34,577 bases of DNA from Cyanobacteriota bacterium erpe_2018_sw_21hr_WHONDRS-SW48-000092_B_bin.40 (GCA_030917395.1 JAUPUU010000272.1:1-34577); one strand, 5' to 3'; numbered from the stretch's first letter, positions 25,185 through 33,308 are shown. Made by a program: numbers and translations. Notes: generated from the sequence alone by a model not told the origin.

Positions 25185-26012
25185 CTAAGAGATTATCAAC
25201 TCGCAGTTAGGCATGTCTTTCTTCAAAGTCTCAAGTGCCAATTCATTTAAATTAGTGCCTGTGATGGAGAGCTTCTTGAGCTTGCCTAATGAAATTAAGG
25301 CTGGCACACACTGCTCATCGATGGCAGTGCGATCAAGCCAGAGTTTTTCTAGCTTTGCCAAAGACTTGAGATTGACTACACCCTTGCTACCAACAGTGGT
25401 GCCTGACAAATCTAACTCTCGGATGGAACCAAGACCGCCGAGCTTGCTCAAATCGTCATCACTAACCTTGGCATCGCTGGCATCAACAGAATAGATGGCA
25501 TCCGACGGAAAAGCACTTAAGAATGAGAGATCAACGCGAATATCTTTGGCCAACTCAAGCTGCACCTTCTTGCCTTTAGGTAACTCAATTGAGCCCTTGG
25601 CCTGGCAGTAGTCTTCCCAATATTCAGAATCATCATCAGACTCAACAAATAGCTCACCTAAATAATAGTCGCGAGGTAAATCGACTCTGGTGGTCTTAGC
25701 TGCTTTACTACTGGCATCTAGATTATTACTTGATGGAGCACTGGCCGGTATAAACGAAGGCGGATCGGGTCGGCCGCCAGCGGTGACAACCAAACCAGCC
25801 GTAACTGCAGCCGCTAGCAAAATCTCAATGCCCAGCCGGGAAAAATCAATGTCAAGACGAGTAGCACCAGCGCTGAGAGCAGGCGGTTGGTTTATCGGAG
25901 CAAAAACCGATGGCTTTTCCACGGCACCGAACTCTTTCCATGGTGGATAAATTCCTATCATCACCATGGCCAAAACGCCAAGCCAGAGGTTCTTTCGTTG
26001 TCTATCGTTCAT
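25185..26012 (-). CDS. Membrane-anchored leucine-rich-repeat protein
   Basis: A 275-residue protein with a hydrophobic segment near the N-terminus (about 9-22, LWLGVLAMVMIGIY) and a second one (about 63-79, ILLAAAVTAGLVVTAGG). A Ser/Asn linker and an acidic segment (ESDDDSEYWEDY) follow. The C-terminal 100 residues contain about four LRR units: IRELDLSGTTVGSKGVVNL, LEKLWLDRTAIDEQCVPAL and LKKLSITGTNLNELALETL are the clear ones. The repeat length (about 23) and consensus fit an RNI/cysteine-free LRR, a binding scaffold. The topology puts the LRR either in the periplasm or in the cytoplasm with two helices in the membrane; I cannot tell which. Function unknown. Confidence 0.8.
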   Translation of the reverse strand: MNDRQRKNLWLGVLAMVMIGIYPPWKEFGAVEKPSVFAPINQPPALSAGATRLDIDFSRLGIEILLAAAVTAGLVVTAGGRPDPPSFIPASAPSSNNLDASSKAAKTTRVDLPRDYYLGELFVESDDDSEYWEDYCQAKGSIELPKGKKVQLELAKDIRVDLSFLSAFPSDAIYSVDASDAKVSDDDLSKLGGLGSIRELDLSGTTVGSKGVVNLKSLAKLEKLWLDRTAIDEQCVPALISLGKLKKLSITGTNLNELALETLKKDMPNCELIIS

Positions 26013-26015
26013 CTC

Positions 26016-26043
26016 TTGAGATCGCCTTTTTCCGTCGTATATA
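26016..26043 (+). promoter_or_regulatory. Candidate sigma70-type promoter for the 26107 TPR gene
   Basis: TTGAGA at 26016-26021 and TATATA at 26038-26043 are separated by 16 bp. It faces the small TPR gene and lies in the short divergent gap after the LRR gene start at 26012. A start site near 26050 would give a leader of about 57 nt. Confidence 0.35.
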
Positions 26044-26106
26044 AGTAAGTAAGTTTATCTTAGCGTGATTGGTCTACACTATTGTCCGACGCCTAGTGAG
26101 GACAAA

Positions 26107-26466
26107 ATGATGTGGGAACGTTACAACCTAATGGCTCAAAATGCCATGAATCAAGGCAAACCCCAAGAAGCTGAGGATTTGTTTCGCAGTGCCATCGCCG
26201 AAGCTGAAAAATTTGACGCTAAAGATCCCAAACTAGCTAACTCCCTCAATAATTTAGCCAACTGCTTACGCAATCAAGGCAAATACCCTGAAGCCGAGCA
26301 AAACTACAAACGCGCACTAGAAGTAAGACAGAAAGCCCTCGGCCCACTGCATACCGACTTAATTGGCATTTATGAAAATTACGCAAAAATGCTAAGAGCG
26401 GCTGGCCGAGAAGCAGAAGCAACAAAAATGGACAGCCATGCCCGCGCTATCTTCATGAAAAGCTAA
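26107..26466 (+). CDS. Small TPR protein
   Basis: The frame opens at GTG 26065, but GAGG at 26097-26100 is correctly placed (6 bases) for ATG 26107, so I take this start. The 119-residue product consists of three TPR-type helical hairpins: NLMAQNAMNQGKPQEAEDLF, LNNLANCLRNQGKYPEAEQNY and IYENYAKMLRAAGREAEATKM. No signal peptide is present, so it is cytoplasmic. The middle repeat matches the TPR consensus of tandem kinesin-light-chain-like repeats (NNLA..L...G.Y.EAE..Y.RAL). It probably acts as a protein-protein interaction module. It precedes hmgA by 43 bp on the same strand. Confidence 0.85.
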   Translation: MMWERYNLMAQNAMNQGKPQEAEDLFRSAIAEAEKFDAKDPKLANSLNNLANCLRNQGKYPEAEQNYKRALEVRQKALGPLHTDLIGIYENYAKMLRAAGREAEATKMDSHARAIFMKS

Positions 26467-26471
26467 TCTAA

Positions 26472-26507
26472 AAAGGAACAACTGATTAGGAAAAACTGAT
26501 AAGGAAT
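26472..26507 (+). repeat. Three purine-rich AGGA-containing direct repeats before hmgA
   Basis: ACTGATTAGGAAA (26481-26493) and ACTGATAAGGAAT (26495-26507) are a tandem pair with a 14-bp period, preceded by AAAGGAACA (26472-26480). Each contains a Shine-Dalgarno-like AGGA. Only the last is properly placed for hmgA (ATG 26510 or 26513). Confidence 0.5.
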
Positions 26508-26509
26508 AG

Positions 26510-27847
26510 ATGATGACGCTCCCAGAACGCTCACCCGATTGTGACAATTACCTAGCTGGTTTCGGCAATCACTTTATATCTGAAGCCGAAAAAGGGGCCG
26601 TTCCTCACGGCCAAAATTCGCCGCAAAAAGCACCCCTCGGCCTCTATGCCGAACAGCTCAGCGGTAGCTCTTTTGTCATGGCCAGGCATGAAAATTTTAG
26701 AAGTTGGCTCTATCGCATTCGTCCTTCTGTTCTGCATTCACCGTTTGTGCGCATAGCCAATCAGTCTATCCGCAGCAGGCCTTTTAATGAAATCGAAGCC
26801 TCACCCAACCAAATGAGATGGGACGCTTTTAGTCTGCCTGAAATGTATGAGAAAGTCGACTTTATCGATGGCATCAAAACCATTGCCGGCAACGGAGATT
26901 CGGCCAGCCTCAGAGGCTCGGCTATTCATGTCTATTGCGCCAATAGCGATATGAGCGATCGTTTTTTCTACAATAGTGACGGTGATTTTCTGGTGGTACC
27001 AGAAAAAGGACGACTAAAATTCGCCACCGAATTCGGTATCATAGAACTAGCACCAGGCGAAATAATCGTCGTTCCTCGTGGCATCAAATTTCAAGTGTCA
27101 CTGCCCGACAAGTCAGCTCGTGGCTACATACTCGAAAATTATGGCCCACCTTTCAAACTTCCTGGCTTAGGGCCAATCGGCTCAAATGGTCTGGCCAACA
27201 GTCGCGACTTCTTGGCACCAAAAGCAGCTTATGAAGATCGAAGCAGTGGTGAGCAGTCCTTTAAGCTCACCAACAAGTTTAACGGTCAGCTCTGGCAGGC
27301 CGAAATATCTAACTCGCCACTAGATGTGGTGGGTTGGCACGGCAATTATTATCCGTACAAATACGACTTGGCTCTCTTTAATGTCATTAACACCGTTAGC
27401 TTCGATCATCCAGATCCCTCGATATTCACGGTGCTCACTTCCCCTTCGGAGCTACCGGGAACAGCCAATGTTGATTTCGTTATCTTCCCACCGCGCTGGA
27501 TGGTAGCTGAGCATACATTCAGACCGCCCTATTATCACCGCAATATCATGAGCGAATATATGGGTCTGATTTTTGGCGTCTACGATGCCAAAGAAGAAGG
27601 CTTCGTGCCAGGGGGAGGTTCGCTTCACAATACCTTGACGGCTCATGGCCCAGATCAAGCTACTTTCAACAAAGCTTCACAAGATGATTTAAAACCGATT
27701 TACCAGGGTAATACCATGGCATTCATGTTTGAAAGTTCTCTTGTATATGCTCCAACCAAACTGGCAATGGAGACAACACACTTACAGAAGAACTACCATA
27801 ACTGTTGGCAAGGTTTAAATTCAAATTTTTCTCTAGATAAGAGCTAA
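26510..27847 (+). CDS. hmgA: Homogentisate 1,2-dioxygenase
   Basis: A 445-residue Fe(II) enzyme that opens the ring of homogentisate to maleylacetoacetate in tyrosine/phenylalanine degradation. Clear family blocks are YLAGFGNHFISEA near the N-terminus and PPYYHRNIMSEYMGLI, GGGSLHNTLTAHGPD in the C-terminal half. By alignment to the human enzyme the iron ligands are His343, Glu349 and His379, and the catalytic His is His277 in GWHGNYYPYKYDL. Length is normal. ATG 26510 is immediately followed by a second ATG at 26513; AAGGA (26501-26505) is 7 bases before the second. No fumarylacetoacetase, maleylacetoacetate isomerase or 4-hydroxyphenylpyruvate dioxygenase gene is visible in the window. Its presence implies oxygen use. 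Confidence 0.97.
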   Translation: MMTLPERSPDCDNYLAGFGNHFISEAEKGAVPHGQNSPQKAPLGLYAEQLSGSSFVMARHENFRSWLYRIRPSVLHSPFVRIANQSIRSRPFNEIEASPNQMRWDAFSLPEMYEKVDFIDGIKTIAGNGDSASLRGSAIHVYCANSDMSDRFFYNSDGDFLVVPEKGRLKFATEFGIIELAPGEIIVVPRGIKFQVSLPDKSARGYILENYGPPFKLPGLGPIGSNGLANSRDFLAPKAAYEDRSSGEQSFKLTNKFNGQLWQAEISNSPLDVVGWHGNYYPYKYDLALFNVINTVSFDHPDPSIFTVLTSPSELPGTANVDFVIFPPRWMVAEHTFRPPYYHRNIMSEYMGLIFGVYDAKEEGFVPGGGSLHNTLTAHGPDQATFNKASQDDLKPIYQGNTMAFMFESSLVYAPTKLAMETTHLQKNYHNCWQGLNSNFSLDKS

Positions 27848-27902
27848 ATCTGCAATTTGTGGCATAAAGAATTAAGGCGTTCAGGACTTTACTGAGGAAA
27901 CA

Positions 27903-29522
27903 ATGAATAAATTACCGCCAAAGAGGCCTAATGAAGAACCGAGTAACTTTGGCTCTAGGCGTCTTCGCCTACCGACAGAGCCTTCTTGCCCACCTCTCAG
28001 TAAGGTGCGAAGCCTTTTAGAAGAAGCCCAAGGCAAACGCGGCACTCTCATTGAAATGCCTTGGCCCGACTCGCCGTATAAGACATTTATTTTGACTTGT
28101 CAGTGGGATGAGAGCCTTAAAGATCCGGTTTGGACCTTATATGAAGAAATAGAAGGCAATTCTAAGGTGGTATGGACTCAACCGTTTGCACCTCAAGACC
28201 TTGAATTTCTCTACGATATTCTTTCGATGTCAGCTGGCTCGCAAGCAAAACTTGAAATTCCCGATGAGCTAAAGCCAAAAAACCAAGCAGAAGATAGCTT
28301 TGCCGATGTTGATCTTGGCGGAATGCCAGGCGGAGCTCCCGCTGGTGGTCCGGCTCTCGTGCCCGCTTTGGGTGGCGGCATGGGCGGGATGGGCGGCGGT
28401 TTAGGAGGTGGGTTAGGAGGAGGTCTTGGTGGCGGATTAGGAGGGGGGATGACGCCTCTGGTACCACTAAACCCACCCCAACAAGCAGCTCCGGCCCAGC
28501 CATCTCAAAACGTCAATCAGCCGGGATATCCTCAAAATCCACTCTACGCACAGCAACCGGACGGCAATTCATACACCAATATGCCGGTAGTGCAGCCTGG
28601 GGCTACATTCCAGGGAATGCCACCATTCAATCCAAACACACCTTATCCGTACATGCAGAACATGCCTAATCAGCAGATGCAGCAGCAGCAAATGCAACAA
28701 CCCATGCAGCAGCCTATGCAACAGCCGATGCAAATGATGCCGCAAGGTTATCCACAAAACAGCCCCTATCCGCAGCAGCAGCAGCCCATGAATTATGGGC
28801 AACAGATGCCTCAGCCAATGCAGCAACAATATCCGCAGTCCACTCCTAGCTACAGCCAGGAGATGATGGAACCCAAAATCCCGCTCGACTATCATCTGAT
28901 TGATAAAAGAGCCAACATTTTATTGGGCACGATGCTGAAGGAAGCAGGGTTGATCAGTGACCCAACTCTTGAAGCAGCGCTAAAGTTGCAAGAACTTGTG
29001 CGCGACGAAAAAATGAGTGTCGAGAAAGCACCAGAAGTTCTGAAAAGACTGCACGCCATGGGTTCATCTATTGACCAGTACCTGACAAAAGGCGATTTTG
29101 ACAAATCAGCAGGAGCAGCAGCTTACGCCGCTGCCCCCAAACCAGCGGCACCGGCAAACAAACCAGCAACACCGCCAGGGCAGACTCAAGCACCAGGTCA
29201 AGGGCGTGATTTAAAGGGAGCTTTCGACATTCTCCAGAAGGCGCAGCTTTTGACTGAAAGTGATCTGACAACAGCAATGAACGTGCGTAAGAAACACGGC
29301 GGTGACATAGTTCAAATATTAGAAGCAGCCGGAAAAGTGAACAGCAAGACCGTTGATGCTGCAGTAACCAGCCTACCGCTGATTAGAGAAGGCTTGATGA
29401 AAATCGAGCAAGTGATTATGGCACTCAATTATTGCGAGCGTATGCGCGTCAGTTTTGATGATGCCCTTGAAGAAATGGGTTGGCAGAATCCTCGCAAACT
29501 GCGTACCGATCTACCACTGTAA
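27903..29522 (+). CDS. Linker protein with MshEN/GspE-N-like motif, paralogue of 18663-20630
   Basis: A 539-residue protein. The N-terminal domain (about 30-110) shares SKVRSLLEEA, DPVWTLYEE and EFLYDILSMS with the 655-residue paralogue. A Gly-rich tract (about 139-183, GGGL repeats) and a Met/Gln/Pro-rich tract (about 252-320) form the linker. One MshEN/GspE-N-type unit lies at 340-363 (LGTMLKEAGL to LKLQ), with Leu at motif position 1 where MshEN has Arg. A second helical part (about 437-530) ends with MALNYCERMRVSFDDALEEM, conserved with the paralogue. Start ATG 27903 has GAGGA 4 bases upstream. The REC-GGDEF gene starts 25 bp after the stop, so both are probably one operon and could act as effector and cyclase. 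Confidence 0.88.
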   Translation: MNKLPPKRPNEEPSNFGSRRLRLPTEPSCPPLSKVRSLLEEAQGKRGTLIEMPWPDSPYKTFILTCQWDESLKDPVWTLYEEIEGNSKVVWTQPFAPQDLEFLYDILSMSAGSQAKLEIPDELKPKNQAEDSFADVDLGGMPGGAPAGGPALVPALGGGMGGMGGGLGGGLGGGLGGGLGGGMTPLVPLNPPQQAAPAQPSQNVNQPGYPQNPLYAQQPDGNSYTNMPVVQPGATFQGMPPFNPNTPYPYMQNMPNQQMQQQQMQQPMQQPMQQPMQMMPQGYPQNSPYPQQQQPMNYGQQMPQPMQQQYPQSTPSYSQEMMEPKIPLDYHLIDKRANILLGTMLKEAGLISDPTLEAALKLQELVRDEKMSVEKAPEVLKRLHAMGSSIDQYLTKGDFDKSAGAAAYAAAPKPAAPANKPATPPGQTQAPGQGRDLKGAFDILQKAQLLTESDLTTAMNVRKKHGGDIVQILEAAGKVNSKTVDAAVTSLPLIREGLMKIEQVIMALNYCERMRVSFDDALEEMGWQNPRKLRTDLPL

Positions 29523-29547
29523 ACTACCTAAAAAGGTACGTAGATTC

Positions 29548-31623
29548 ATGGGCAAAAACATTCTTCTATACGACGAAGACAAGCAGTTTTCTAGACTGAT
29601 GTCGTCGGTATTGGAAGGCCGTGGCCACAAAGTCCTCAAAGCCGACCCGGAAGATAGCAGCGGTATTTTGCGCCACGAAGATCTCGACTTGATTATTCTG
29701 GCTGGTCCTCTGAAAGAAACGGATCAAATCACCTGGTTATCTAATCTTAGAGCCCAGGGTAATTCAGCCAAGGTAATCTTGGTGGCACAAGATCAGGCTC
29801 ATTTTGATACGCTCAAGCCAAAAGTAACTGCCGATTTATCGGTATCACTGATGGTGCACAAGCCGCTCATTCCTTATATCTTTGGCGCCCAAGTCGACAA
29901 CCAGTTTGATGGCGACAAGTCTGAAGCCGCCAAACAGAAGATGAAAGACTTCGAAACAATGTTTCTGGCACTGGTGACAAAGTACGCCCGGGTACTACCC
30001 AGTCGTATTGCCGAATTGTCTCAGGCCATTGAAAAAGCGAAAGGCAACCCAAATGACGCTGAGCTAATTGCCGAAGTACAGGGTCTTGCTCACAAGATCA
30101 AGGGAACAGGTGGCTCCCTAGGCTTTAGGCAAGTATCGGACCACATGGACTTTATTGAAGAAGCAGCTATGGCCTTGCCCCATAAATCACAAGAAGAAAA
30201 GCTAATTGCCTGGGCTGAATTAGACAGAAAATTAGTTGAGGCGCAACTAGCCGGTGATACTGAGTGCCAAGAAATCAATCAGGCAGTAAGCTCGTCTGAT
30301 TCGAAGCAGCAAGTGCCCAACAATCCGGCCATGACTAGAATTCTTGTGGTTGACTCCGACAGTGATTTTCTCGACATCATCCATGAACTAGGCAAGCAAA
30401 GACTGGTAGATATTATTCGCGCCACCAGCAGCAAAGACGCCATCGAAAAAGCGGTTGTCTACGCCTTAGATGCAGCCCTGATTAACGTCACAGAAGAGCA
30501 CCCTGATGAATCATTCAGACTGGCACGCGATCTTAGAGAGCTACCTGGATTTGAGAACTTACCCTTAGCTTTCATTTCAGGACAGCCCCTAGTAAAGAAC
30601 CGCGTAGAGGCAGCCCATGCGGGAGCTTCCCTATATTTAGATAAGCCGCTTGAATCGGACGTTTTAGAAAAAGCGGTACAACACTTAGTCAATATTCGCC
30701 AAGGCGGCAGACCACGAATTCTCATTTGCGATGATGATGAATTCTTCTGCAACACCATGGCATTGGTATTGCGCAATGAAGGCATGATTGTGCGCATTAT
30801 CAACGATCCCTCACAAATTCTAGAAACGATGCAGGAGTACCCCCCTGAGCTGTTACTACTTGACGTGATGATGCCTGGCATCACAGGCTTCGAAGTTTGC
30901 CGCATGCTCAGACAGATTCCCCGCTGGCAAGATCTGCCAATTATTTTCCTCACCGGTCAAGTAGGCGTAGAGGCGAGACTTGAAGCTTTCCGCTCCGGTG
31001 GCGACGACTATCTACCCAAACCCGTGGTCAACGAAGAACTTCTCACTAGAGTGAAAGTGCGACTAGACAGAGCTCGCATGCTAAAAGATCGCTCAGACAA
31101 AGACATGACTACAGGCCTACTTCTTCGCCGAGCATTCTCAGAACAATTGTCAGCTATCTTAGCCGAAGCACAAAGACTAAAAACCACATTTACTATCTGC
31201 CTGCTTGACGTAGATCACTTTAAAAAAGTCAACGACAGCTATGGACACTTAGCTGGAGATAAGGTTTTAGCAGGCCTGGGCCAATTGCTATCAAGACGTT
31301 TTCGTGTTGATGATTTGCGCGGTCGCTGGGGTGGTGAAGAATTTATACTGGCCTTCAAACGAGAAACTCTTAGCACCATGCATTTGGCTGTTCATCGAGT
31401 TTTAGACGAGTTCACCAAGATGAAATTTACTGGTGACAAAGGTGAAGAGTTTAGTGTCAGCTTCTCTGGTGGCATAGCTGAGTATCCTAAGGACGGAGAA
31501 TCAGTCTTTGAACTTGTGCAAGTCTCAGACAGAAGGCTGTATTTAGCAAAGAAACGTGGTCGCAACCAAATAGTCTTAGACGACGCAGAAGCCCCCGAAG
31601 AACCTGAAGAAAAGCACGAATAA
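29548..31623 (+). CDS. Hybrid response regulator: REC-like, HPt, REC-like, REC, GGDEF diguanylate cyclase
   Basis: A 691-residue protein counted from ATG 29548, where the N-terminal fold begins; the frame is open from 29455 inside the previous gene. Residues 3-115 are REC-like but lack the acceptor Asp (LIILAGPL). Residues 130-235 form an HPt domain with His182 in AHKIKGTGGSLGF. Residues 263-380 are a second degenerate REC (Asn in ALINV, Lys366 kept). Residues 388-508 are a complete REC with Asp395-397, acceptor Asp439 (LLLDVMMPG), Thr469 and Lys491. The GGDEF domain starts at about 517 (TGLLLRRAF) with GGEEF at 595-599 and an I-site RxxD at 586-589 exactly five residues before it. It makes c-di-GMP with feedback inhibition. 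SD AAAGG is 11 bases upstream. Confidence 0.95.
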   Translation: MGKNILLYDEDKQFSRLMSSVLEGRGHKVLKADPEDSSGILRHEDLDLIILAGPLKETDQITWLSNLRAQGNSAKVILVAQDQAHFDTLKPKVTADLSVSLMVHKPLIPYIFGAQVDNQFDGDKSEAAKQKMKDFETMFLALVTKYARVLPSRIAELSQAIEKAKGNPNDAELIAEVQGLAHKIKGTGGSLGFRQVSDHMDFIEEAAMALPHKSQEEKLIAWAELDRKLVEAQLAGDTECQEINQAVSSSDSKQQVPNNPAMTRILVVDSDSDFLDIIHELGKQRLVDIIRATSSKDAIEKAVVYALDAALINVTEEHPDESFRLARDLRELPGFENLPLAFISGQPLVKNRVEAAHAGASLYLDKPLESDVLEKAVQHLVNIRQGGRPRILICDDDEFFCNTMALVLRNEGMIVRIINDPSQILETMQEYPPELLLLDVMMPGITGFEVCRMLRQIPRWQDLPIIFLTGQVGVEARLEAFRSGGDDYLPKPVVNEELLTRVKVRLDRARMLKDRSDKDMTTGLLLRRAFSEQLSAILAEAQRLKTTFTICLLDVDHFKKVNDSYGHLAGDKVLAGLGQLLSRRFRVDDLRGRWGGEEFILAFKRETLSTMHLAVHRVLDEFTKMKFTGDKGEEFSVSFSGGIAEYPKDGESVFELVQVSDRRLYLAKKRGRNQIVLDDAEAPEEPEEKHE

Positions 31624-31639
31624 ATTTGGTTTTAGTGCT

Positions 31640-32062
31640 CTAAAGGAGGTCGACTAATTTTCTCAGGTGCTCGCAGAGATAATTGCGACAAGTCTTTGGT
31701 CTAATGCCATAGACAGTGCACTCTTGTTTATCTGATAAGAAGTTGCAAGCAAATTCAGGATCATTCATTTGCAGGCGCAAAGCCGGATAATGATTGGGAT
31801 CTTGCCATGAGACTTTGTCCGGAAAGAGCTTTGATCCCTCTTTGTGCTCAATAAAGACATCGGCGAATTTATATTTCGCCTTATCTCTGGTATTAAGCCG
31901 TTTGAGAAATTCTTGGGCATCATCAATGGGACCAATGATGAAATCGCGCTCTGCCATTTTGCAACAACCGGCAGCATTGTCGCGCTTACCAAAGCAGTTA
32001 GAGACGCAAGTGTAGTGAATTACTTCATCTCTAATTGCTTTGGCGTCTAAAGGCTCGCTCAT
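31640..32062 (-). CDS. YkgJ-family cysteine-cluster protein
   Basis: The frame opens at ATG 32101, but ATG 32062 (MSEPLDAKAIRDE) has AGG 7 bases upstream and fits family length, giving 140 residues. Cysteines occur as YTCVSNCFGKRDNAAGCCKM near the N-terminus and FACNFLSDKQECTVYGIRPKTCRNYLCE near the C-terminus. That is the YkgJ pattern (CxxCxxCC then C-F-L-x-C-x-I/V-Y-x-x-RP-x-x-C-R-x-Y-x-C), expected to bind zinc or an Fe-S cluster. No biochemical function is established for the family. It lies 38 bp downstream of the 32101-33267 gene on the same strand and converges on the GGDEF gene. Confidence 0.88.
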   Translation of the reverse strand: MSEPLDAKAIRDEVIHYTCVSNCFGKRDNAAGCCKMAERDFIIGPIDDAQEFLKRLNTRDKAKYKFADVFIEHKEGSKLFPDKVSWQDPNHYPALRLQMNDPEFACNFLSDKQECTVYGIRPKTCRNYLCEHLRKLVDLL

Positions 32063-32100
32063 TCTAAGACCTTTTTCTACAGTTACTGCTTTGTTGTACA

Positions 32101-33267
32101 CTACTGCTGGCCGCGATGCAACTCCATAACCTTATAGATTTTGTCAAGATTTTCCTCAGTAGCTTCTTGCCTGCCATAACTGCCCCGATAAGTCTCAAAG
32201 GCACCATTAGTTGGTATAGCCATCTCGGTAAAGAGTAGCCATTTAGAACCAGGCTTCGGCATTTTATCAGCACTGAACCTCCAACCTTTCTCTGGCTCAC
32301 CGTCTGATTTGTCATGAAACTCAAAACGAATAGGCATTGCTCTATTGAGCTTGGGGCCTTTCAATATTTTCTCGATTCTAAATTGAGCTACGGGCGGATG
32401 ATAGAAAGTAATACCATCAGCGGAGTCGTAACCCTGATAACTGCAAATACCAATGAACTCAGAATATTTGAAGGCGTTCTCGTAAGTCAGGGCGTTCTTA
32501 GACTTAGTGTAGATCTCTTTGTCTAGGTCTACGGGAGCAATCGGTTCGGGCTTACGTACCATTACTTCTTCAGCAGCTTTCTTCAGTTCTTCAGCGGTAT
32601 GAGGCCGCGAAAATATCACCACCTTCTCAGCCTTAATTGTCAGTGCGCGCAATTTAGCAGGCAAGAAGCCAGCATCGGCATCTGCTGTTACCAGGGCCTT
32701 CTTCAATACCGGCACCGCCTCTTCTAGGCGGCCAGCAGAAGCAAGACACTCGCCATATTCGGCCAGTAGGTGCGGTTTTGCCGTCGGGTCAAACTGAAAA
32801 ATTTCTTCGAGGGCGAAGGTGGCCTGCTGCCAATCATTGCTATGAACAGCGGCGTTGTACAAGCCATAATTAAGATCACCAGCCTTACGGTCTAAACGAA
32901 GAGCACTCTTGTAGGCCGTCTCGGCTGCTGACCACTGACCTTGCTTAGCGGCATTTACAGCTTCTCGGACCTGCCGAGTGAGGGTTATAGAACCATAGGC
33001 ACCAACATCATCAGCACTGTCAATTGCATAGACCAAGCTGCCAGTGCAGAAAAGGAAGGAAGCGAAAACAAAGGACCGCGCTAACAACGAAATCAAACTA
33101 GCCGAAAAACTGCAGTCGAAACTGTCGCCTGGCAAGGATTTGCCAGACCTATATTTGCTATTCATAAACACCCCTGGTCGGAAAGTTCTACTTTCATTGT
33201 CCATGTATTGCAGGCCTTGTAAAGACAAAGGCCTGCGGTTCACGACAACATCGGTGTTTTTGTTCAC
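32101..33267 (-). CDS. Exported TPR protein with C-terminal conserved domain, paralogue of 33951 gene
   Basis: Three starts are possible: GTG 33267, ATG 33204 and ATG 33165. GTG 33267 begins 2 nt after the hairpin at 33270-33308, which argues against it. ATG 33165 has AGGGGTG a few bases upstream and leads into a signal peptide (FVFASFLFCTGSLVYA, about 64-82 of the long version). Two to three TPR hairpins (QVREAVNAAKQGQWSAAETAY, YGECLASAGRLEEAVPVLKKAL) follow. The C-terminal 140 residues carry SEFIGICSYQGYDSAD, YHPPVAQFRIEKILKGPKLNR, FEFHDKS, GSKWLLF and NGAFETYRGSYGRQEAT. The layout (first Cys-containing strand, V-x-F-R-I, LKG, SKWLLF) recalls NTR/TIMP-type beta barrels, a guess. The C-terminus is nearly repeated in the partial gene at 33951. 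Confidence 0.85.
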   Translation of the reverse strand: MNKNTDVVVNRRPLSLQGLQYMDNESRTFRPGVFMNSKYRSGKSLPGDSFDCSFSASLISLLARSFVFASFLFCTGSLVYAIDSADDVGAYGSITLTRQVREAVNAAKQGQWSAAETAYKSALRLDRKAGDLNYGLYNAAVHSNDWQQATFALEEIFQFDPTAKPHLLAEYGECLASAGRLEEAVPVLKKALVTADADAGFLPAKLRALTIKAEKVVIFSRPHTAEELKKAAEEVMVRKPEPIAPVDLDKEIYTKSKNALTYENAFKYSEFIGICSYQGYDSADGITFYHPPVAQFRIEKILKGPKLNRAMPIRFEFHDKSDGEPEKGWRFSADKMPKPGSKWLLFTEMAIPTNGAFETYRGSYGRQEATEENLDKIYKVMELHRGQQ

Positions 33268-33269
33268 AA

Positions 33270-33308
33270 GAGAAAAGAGAGAAAGGCAAAACCTCTCTCT
33301 CTTTTCTC
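33270..33308 (-). terminator. Long hairpin downstream of the 33360-33923 gene
   Basis: A perfect 13-bp stem (33270-33282 with 33296-33308) continues, after one mismatch, as 3 bp to a CAAAA loop (plus-strand sense). In the transcript sense the 3' arm is pyrimidine-rich, ending CTCTTTTCTC. It lies 51 bp after the stop of the upstream gene and immediately before the GTG at 33267, and probably ends transcription of the small TPR gene. Confidence 0.65.

Noticed and set aside
28569-28895. A minus-strand His/Leu-rich open frame opposite the Met/Gln linker
   Set aside because: It is the antisense of the CAG/ATG repeats; codon structure and similarity support the plus-strand gene.
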